In this document: piece by piece, positions 57,111 through 64,000 of the stretch
Layout: each line of letters opens with the position of its first letter
Numbering within the stretch: the first letter of the stretch is position 1
DNA from: Symsagittifera roscoffensis
Lineage: Eukaryota > Xenacoelomorpha > Acoela > Convolutidae
NCBI RefSeq assembly: GCF_963678635.1
Contig: NC_087062.1
Span: forward strand, 33,207,651-33,271,650
DNA length: 64,000 nt
Reading direction: 5' to 3'
Program-made: the position numbers and the translations under genes
Notes under the pieces: model-generated
Told to the model about the DNA's origin: nothing
Databases searched by the model: none
What the model saw: the letters and a program-made list of their open reading frames with translations, nothing else

Positions 57111-57432
57111 TTGGCCAGAAAATTCGGCATCTGGTCAGCTGATGGCTGCTTCGGTCGATGACTGGGACTGGTGTCTGCCGATTGCACTCCCGACTTGTGT
57201 CGCGACCCGAGCGTCTGATAGTCCTCAGTGTCACTTCCGTTGGCCGAATCTCCGCCCATCAAAGCTGCCAGTTCCGCCTTAAACAAACGAGGTGGAATGG
57301 GCGAGATAATCGAATTTGGAGGCCCGTTAGGCGGGTTGCTTCGAGAGCGGGTGGACATTTCGTTGCCTGGAGGAAAATAAACGCGTCTGGGCGACAAAGC
57401 CCCGTTACAAAATGACGTCATAATGGATCCTG
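57111..57432 (-). CDS. Candidate 5' exon of CC2D1 or of a neighbouring gene
   Basis: Minus-strand open segment between acceptor TTTTCCAG (about 57433) and donor GTGAGT after 57111. It encodes a Pro/Arg/Ser-rich stretch with an internal ATG (MTSFCNGALS), then PRLFKAELAALMGGDSANGS and DTEDYQ, ending MPNFLANR. The AELAALMGG motif resembles the E-A-E-L-x-A-L-x-G-G element near the N-terminus of CC2D1/Lgd proteins, which supports it as an N-terminal exon. It ends in phase 0, while the exon at 44112 needs phase 1, so at least one unseen exon or an alternative start is required. Confidence 0.5.
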
Positions 57433-59939
57433 GAAAACGGTGTTTACTCCAAAACGACAGCAAATTTTGTCAAAATAAAGAATAGATCAAGCAAAAAACA
57501 CAATATCCAGTTGGAGTTAAAGGCAGCTTTTGACAGCTTTCGCCTTTCAGACTGCAGAGAGCTTTGAAGATTAAGTAACAAGACAAGAGGCTTGAAGGGG
57601 GTATAATTGGTGATAGTCAAACTGGGGTTTTAAGGGGACAAATTAAGGTAAGGTGGGGTCAGTCAAGCGTAACGAGTCTCCCTTTTTTCCAGCATTCTAA
57701 TCCACGCGGGGATCGTCTTTTGTAACGAGGGACATCTTTGCATAAACAACATTGCGCGGGAAAACAGTGGCAAGGACCAGTCTAAGGGCTTCCTTTCCAG
57801 CAAATTACACCAAAATCGTCTCAACAAAGAGCCAAATGTCTGCAAGAAATCCCATGAGAACGCTAGGAACTTTGTTTGATGTGATCTAACCAAATGGAAA
57901 GTTGTAAACAAAGGACATGGTTGGTATCTGAGGTAGCCAAAAAACCGGATAGTAAATAACTGAGGTAATTTCAATATTTTATTCAAAGTTGTTCCTAAGT
58001 AAGTAATACAGCATATTTTACTACAAACAACTACCCACTATAAAGTAGCCCAACTTTATTGCTTTTTATAGCCACCCTAATGTGTTTGAACTTAACGACT
58101 ATCGACTAGACAGTTACAAAAAAAACTACATGTCAAACTGTCACTATGAATTGTGTAACGAAAATGATGGAAAAAATGGGTCGAAACGTCCTTATGAAGC
58201 ATAAACACAGAGATAATGTCTCAAGAATTACATTTTCAAGGGTCCATTTCACAGAATGAGATCACTCGCGAATGAAAAACTTGAACATTTGGGGCTGATA
58301 ATTAGAAAATTTGGGTTTGAAAGCTAGGTTAAATGCCCCTTTGTTGCAAGTTGTTCCAGGGAATTGAGCAGAATAAATAAAATGACAGAGTCGAAACAAG
58401 CCGCTAATTGGTGCTCTGCAACTTTACTACCTCGCAACTAAGTTCCCACGAGGATTGGGACGGCGGTCGCAAATACAGGCGGGTGGTACGGAAAAAGGGG
58501 AGGACTGGTTGAATAGTACCAACAATGAGAGGTAATGAATACCTGCAAACATTAGGGAAATGTATACACAGTTAAAACTACTGGTGTCTTAACAGCTATC
58601 TGCGGCAGAAAAATTGGGACCAATTCTAAGCACCGCTCTCTTAATTCTTATCCCTTATCCTCTCCAACCTCAATGCAATACTATTATACTCTAGTCTCCC
58701 CCGGCTAGCTTGGTTCGATTTTCGATCGACATTATTCACCAGCCAGAAGGAAGAAAGTGCAATTAACACCACACCAAATCTATCTCTCATATATCCGCCA
58801 GCGGGCTAAAAAGCACCCAGATACACATCTTCATAAAGGGGACAAGATAGCGCCTGTAAGAACACATTTGCCAACCGGTATTGAACTACTGGCATGATTG
58901 CGTAATGAATCCAAATTGAGGTTTTACAGTGACGGTCAGGTCGGCATGGGTATGGTTCGAAAATTTTAATCCGGCCAGCTAGTGAATAAGGGCATAAATA
59001 CCTCTCATCAGTTATGGAGAGTGGATTAAGAAGGGCGAATAAATTTGAATGAGGCCACCTTTGTGCGGGCATGATCAAACGCGAATTTTTAAATTATTCT
59101 TAAACGAGACACTAATAACTAATTTTCTGAAGGTTTCTAAATCTGAGAGCATACAATAAGCTGCATTTGCATCCCAATTTCCAGAATTGTTATCAGTTGC
59201 GTTCAAAGTGAATTTATTAGCTACCTTTATTGGGAAACTTTTTTCAAAATCCAATTGCTCACCTTTGAACCCATTCATGACGTTAAGTTGGTCCTATTCT
59301 CATAACAACAATCTAATCTGAAAGATAACTTTCTCCGCCTCCGATAATCGTTTTCACCTGAATATATTCAACGCTATCTTTGATTGAGTCTTGAAATTAG
59401 AACAGATTACCAATCTTAGCTCAATTGAAACACACGAGAGAACATAGTAAGGGGACAAAGGACATCAATTGTTGCGGGCAGCTTCCGTACAAAAACACCG
59501 GAAAGCAAGACCATTGAAAATTGACATTTGTATTGATTTGGGAAAACAAAACAACTCAATCAACTGTTTTCCTGAGTTCCTCTTCATTCTATTGCGCGCC
59601 TCTTCGAGCCCAATATAAAAGAAACTAACCAAGCCAACCCATCCTCCAAAGCAGCAGTCCAATCCAACAATTCATCCATTCAAAATCTCTATCGATTATC
59701 CCGAACATGTTGAGATTATTCTTTCACAATCGGAATAGCACTAAACTCAACCACGGGTCTCATTCGCTCAAATACTGACTGAATCAGAATAACGTTCACT
59801 TTTTGACCATAGTCGACCTCTTTCGGTCGAATTGTTTCCTAACAAAGCAGCAAAAATGACTTAATTAGAACATTCAGAACTTGCGAATTTCACGGAGAAA
59901 ATATATCATTTCAAACCAAGTTGAATTCTGTGTTTTTTG

Positions 59940-60195
59940 TGTTTTATTACGGTAACTTCTGGATCCATGTCAGTTTTTAAATCCACTTTTGAAACTAAAA
60001 GCTATTAAGCTTTTTCGCGTCATTTGCATTTTTCTTATTGGAGAACATAACTTGTTTTCATTTGCTTTGAAGTGAATCTAACTATAAATGAAACGTTTGA
60101 TAGCCAAAAACATAAATATGGGCCAAAAACATAAAAAACACGGCCTAAATAAGTGAACTTTCACTTCGTTCAACAGCAATTAGAAATTTACGATA
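59940..60195 (+). mobile_element. MITE-A, diverged 3' portion
   Basis: Weak match: TTTTGAAACTAAAAGCTATT, TTCTTATTGGAGAACATAAC, then CACGGCCTAAATAAGTGAAC and TTCACTTCGTTCAACAGC. Confidence 0.45.
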
Positions 60196-61097
60196 GAAAT
60201 AACAATACCATTTTGAGTAAGAGGAACCAATTATTAAGTAGATAATTCAGCAGAATAACTAGATCTTTCGATCAATCAGAATTCACAAATTTTAAGAATT
60301 CCTAAAAACTTAACTTCGTTTAATCTTTATACGAAGCTCAGCACAACACATACACAACAAGCAAGGAGATAAAACCCGGAGATTTCATCCTGCCACGTCA
60401 ACTTGAACGCAAAGCATATTGCAAAAGGTTCTGGATATTGCTTGTAAAATGCTGTAGCTTTTCATTTTAACAAAATGAAACGATGAAACCAAATTTGAAA
60501 CAAATACCACTAAACAATTAGATAGAGAATTCCACATTTCTAGGAAAAGGTTTTAGTCCCTACTAAAACAATCTTCCTGCATATTTCTAAATAGTTCTAC
60601 AAAGAACTTTCAGAAATACAGCGCTTTTCCACGTTTTCATGCAAAAAATATGTCTGAGAAAAAACATGCGGGCCAAATAAGTGGACAGATGATCAGACGA
60701 ACAGAGAAAAACTTTGGTAAAAGTATTTTTTCAGAATAAAATTTTCCAAAAATTACTTCGATATACAAACGCCGCCTTAAAAAGCAAACATTAAAAAGAG
60801 TAGCCTTTTTCAAATGCAGGTCGTTTTTTGTGCGTGGTATGAGAAGAAACACGGAAGCTTAGTCCCTTTTTATCATAATCGGATACAAAATATAAACCGA
60901 AAGCAAAGATGTCCAATAAAACCATATGTTAAACCAATTTGATTTGAAACGGATCTCATTTAACCAATTTAACTTGGCTTATACGTAAGATTTTCAGAAT
61001 CTGAGTAAGGCCAAGGAATTATACTTTTTTATCACGCCACTACAAACTTTCAATCAGTCATGTTCCCTCAATCACAAAGTGGCTAACAAATATAGAC

Positions 61098-61618
61098 ACG
61101 ACTGCTCGTATCATGGCGAAGCCCTGCATGTTCCGACTGCCTTTTAAGGTCTATGAAGCAGTAATAACATGGAAAATTTAACTGAAATAAAAAAATTAAA
61201 ATTTTTTTTTCTAAAAACAGATTTTTTGTGAAAACATCACCCCACGCGCCATATTAAGCACAAAGTGATAGATTTTGCTCCTATTAACAAAAAAATTGTG
61301 GCATATAATCTTCCTTGGAACAATTTTTAATCCGGATTAAATCTCGCTGAGGCGTTAATAGCGCGAAACATATCGCGCGTTAATTGTCCTAAGTTGGCCA
61401 AAATGGCAATCTTTAAACCCCCGTAACTTTATAAAAAAAAATCACAGGTTAAATATCGTATCTTTTCAAATTCAAGCTTAGGACTACAATAGCTTTCGAA
61501 TGTTGTCGAAAAATTCCGTCAAAATGGCTAGTTAAAAAGTCGAAATTTGTCTGAAGAAAAAAAACCCACCCCGAGCACAAATATTCCGTTACTTTCGTTA
61601 GGTAAGTCGTAACAATAA
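61098..61618 (+). repeat. Dispersed 510-bp repeat, copy 2
   Basis: Partner of 51324-51850 in the same orientation, roughly 85-90 percent identical by eye. It starts ACTGCTCGTATCATGGCGAA and ends CTTTCGTTAGGTAAGTCG. The repeated unit retains the GTTCCGACTGCCTTTTAAGG and CCCACCCCGAGCACAAAT landmarks. Confidence 0.75.
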
Positions 61619-61734
61619 AATGAAACCTGTAGATATAGCAATGACTAATGATGGCTATAGGCCGTCACAATTATTTCCATCTCTTATACTTAAAAAGAGA
61701 AATATTTTTTTAAAACTCAAAATAACATTTTAAA

Positions 61735-62221
61735 TCAAAAGAGTAATGGACGCAAATAAACAGAAAAAAAACTGACTTTATTTAAAAAATCTCAACTTTC
61801 GAACTTCAAATAAAAAAAAACAGATGCCCTTTAAGCTCTTTGAATTTCTCGAACGATTTATGAACGGCGCTTTTTTAATAACATTAACTCAGCTTGAGAA
61901 AACTGGATCAACAGGTGAAGTTTTTATTCCTCTGGAAATCTAAAATTAAATTCCACTTTTGAAACTAGAAATCGTTTACGCGTTTTTTTGCGCCATTTCC
62001 AAGCTCGTATTTCGAGAGTGCTATTTACGTCACTTTCAGCAAATAAATTACAATTGAACTCAAAAAGTGCATTTATACCTAAGTGCATTCATAAATGCAT
62101 CAATATGTATGAATGCACATCTGTAGTTATTAGAGACTTTTATGAGCATTTTAAGATTTTTTCCTGAAAAAAAATCACCAAGACCTATATAGGAGTCTTA
62201 ACTATATTCATTACTCTTAAT
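61735..62221 (+). mobile_element. MITE-A copy, full length
   Basis: Starts ATCAAAAGAGTAATGGACGC and ends AGGAGTCTTAACTATATTCA then TTACTCTTAA. The internal GAGAAAACTGGATCAACAGG is present. It lies about 0.1 kb right of the 61.1-kb repeat. Confidence 0.75.
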
Positions 62222-63647
62222 TAAGATTTTCAGAAGCCATTCAATACAAAACTCTGAAATTCCAAAAAAAAACCTCATAAATCAAGAAACCAATCTCAAT
62301 GAAGTATAATCTGAATGAAACGAAGCAGACAGCATTTCAGCCAAAACAATTAGAGAACAGAAAAAAATCCATTTAAAAAACTGAATCACGACACAATATT
62401 TCATTGTTTTTAGAAAAACTCACTCCTAGAAACTGTCAGTTAACTGGTTTGAGAATTAAAACAATTGAAAAATTAAGCCAAAAAAAATGAACCGAAAGCC
62501 AGAAAGCTTTTTCAATTTAATTTTTGTGAGCAAAATATCTAAGACGACGATAACATACCAATCAACAGGATTGGTAACCTTGACAAACTTAACCATTAAG
62601 TGAGCAAAATTTCTAATATAAAAAGTCGAGCAACCGATTGCAATACCGTTCTTCTCGCAAATACACTTTTAAATTTCGCTCACTCAATGTTCAAAATTGA
62701 ACAATCATGTTAACTTGAATGTTTCCGCCATTTTAGTTTAAATAGATAAATGGTTGCCTGACAAATATCAAAAACATTCGACCTAAATAAGAATCAATTT
62801 GTTTCATTGATACAAAAATGTTCTTATTTTGACTAGAGCCAATCAATGGTCACAGCCTAGAGAATAACGACCAAAAGATTCTGTCGGCCAAGACTCGCGA
62901 ACGCACGAAAGCTAGTACACAAATGTACAAGGTTCAAAAAGGTTTCCGAAATAAAACACTCTCAATAACTCTCAGTATGCCCAAAACAGATTCAACATCT
63001 CCCACAGTGATATGGGTTTGCTTCCCAGTATAATGTACATAATTGTCAGAAACAAATATACAACAATTAAGCAATGAAAAAGCGTCTAAAAGAAAACGTT
63101 TGCTTTTTAAAGCTAATAAAAAATTTCTAGATGAATGACCCTTTCTAACATTTCACAGACAAAAGTATATGAAGCCTAGAAATTCCGTTAAAGCGCTTAA
63201 GCTGAGGCTTTTAGCCTAAATTCAAAAATTGATTTGCTCAATTAGACTTGATAATTGTGCAGATGATCGATGCATGCGGCTTCGTCTGAAATTAATTTTC
63301 TGAAATTATGCTCTTCCAATGCTATTTGATAATGTGAACAGTACATTTTTATTTTGTTGTTGAAAAATAAAAACTCAATAGCATCATTATAAAGCATAAA
63401 CATCTGAGCTAAAACGATTTCTTTATGCAGAAGTCGTTACAGCAGAAGCGCCTTTACCTGATCCCTTGACCTTCACCAAACTAATAATCTTAAGTGTGAA
63501 AATTTTTTCCAAACTTTAATCCTATGCGTAGTAAAATTTCAAATTATCTGAGAAAACAGATAATCATCAATCACTCGTAATATTAAAACAGCCTAAACAG
63601 TAAATTTACAGCCGTTAATAAATAAATTATTAGTAAAAACAACTTAC

Positions 63648-63778
63648 ATCAAAATCTTCATCTGCCTCTGAAGATTGATCTGAATGATCTCCAAGTAAAT
63701 TGCTTGCCTGAGCAAGAATTGCAGCAAAATCCAGCTGCCCAGTTTTTACGTTCGCGTTCGCCAGCGAGTTGTTCCCAC
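63648..63778 (-). CDS. Candidate exon, acidic segment
   Basis: A 131-nt segment with acceptor TTTCAG before 63778 and donor GTAAGT after 63648. In one frame it reads NNSLANANVKTGQLDFAAIL, then AQASNLLGDHSDQSSEADED, a plausible soluble acidic segment. Its GC content is higher than the flanks. No family recognised. It may be a further 5' exon of the CC2D1 gene or belong to a gene extending beyond the window. Confidence 0.45.
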
Positions 63779-64000
63779 CTGAAACTAAAGAACATCCAAT
63801 ATTGGAAATAATGCATAAGAACCGCCAAAATATGCATATAATAGAACAAAGAAACGAACAGATTCAAAAAAGGCGCAAATCTAGGATTATTTTTTCGAGG
63901 ATTGGGGGAATTTGGTTGTAGGATTTTCTCGAAGATTTCTTTCTTTGAAGAAAATTGTTTTTTTTTTAAAGAAACTTCAACTTTAGAACTTCTCAAGAAG

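Larger units (their letters stand above)
57433..63647. other. Intergenic or intronic region with repeats only
   Basis: 57.4-59.9 kb is somewhat less AT-rich, with no frame resembling a known protein. The rest holds a diverged MITE-A copy, the 61.1-kb repeat and a full MITE-A copy. Nothing recognisable in 60.2-61.0 or 62.3-63.6 kb. Confidence 0.7.

Noticed and set aside
57663-57986. A 107-codon minus-strand frame
   Set aside because: It has no recognisable domain, no splice signals consistent with it and no codon pattern like the real exons.

Overview
The window is AT-rich eukaryotic DNA, most likely from an invertebrate animal. Its coding parts are short exons with GT-AG splice sites and long, repeat-filled introns. 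Species and phylum cannot be fixed from the sequence. One protein-coding gene dominates, on the minus strand: a CC2D1A/CC2D1B (Drosophila lethal (2) giant discs, lgd) homologue. I resolved fourteen consecutive coding exons, from about 44.1 kb down to 12.2 kb. All thirteen junctions have GT-AG sites and compatible phases, and the chain gives about 1223 codons. It encodes a Q/N-rich N-terminal part, four DM14 repeats, the conserved helical region before the C2 domain, a C2 domain and a basic, proline-rich tail. Two further exon-like segments upstream (57.1-57.4 kb and 63.65-63.78 kb) may be 5' exons, but I could not link them in frame.

Left end (1-16.8 kb): about 7.1 kb containing the last six exons of the gene is present twice in tandem, at 272-7342 and 9780-16834, and the copies are nearly identical. 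The copy at 9.8-16.8 kb is contiguous with the DM14 exons. The copy at 0.3-7.3 kb has no DM14 exons of its own, yet all six exons, their splice sites and the stop codon are intact, with only five amino-acid differences. It could therefore be an alternative 3' cassette, a decaying partial duplicate or an assembly duplication. A 0.27 kb piece of the unit occurs a third time at the window's left edge.

Introns and right half: these are crowded with repeats. They include a roughly 450-500 bp non-autonomous element (called MITE-A here) with at least fourteen full or partial copies; a hAT derivative with terminal inverted repeats and 8-bp target duplications that keeps the C-terminal end of the transposase; a second hAT C-terminal fragment with GGGCCGGGCC motifs; a broken FLYWCH/Mutator-like transposase relic in the 17-kb intron; a 730-bp foldback element with TA flanks and CAGTG ends; a pair of about 510-bp repeats at 51.3 and 61.1 kb; several tRNA-like (SINE-type) segments; and an 850-bp TATG microsatellite that appears to have grown inside the 5' end of one MITE-A copy.

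No CRISPR array, rRNA or intact tRNA gene was seen, and there is no sign of bacterial or organellar sequence. From 44.1 kb to the right end nothing outside the two candidate exons looks protein-coding.
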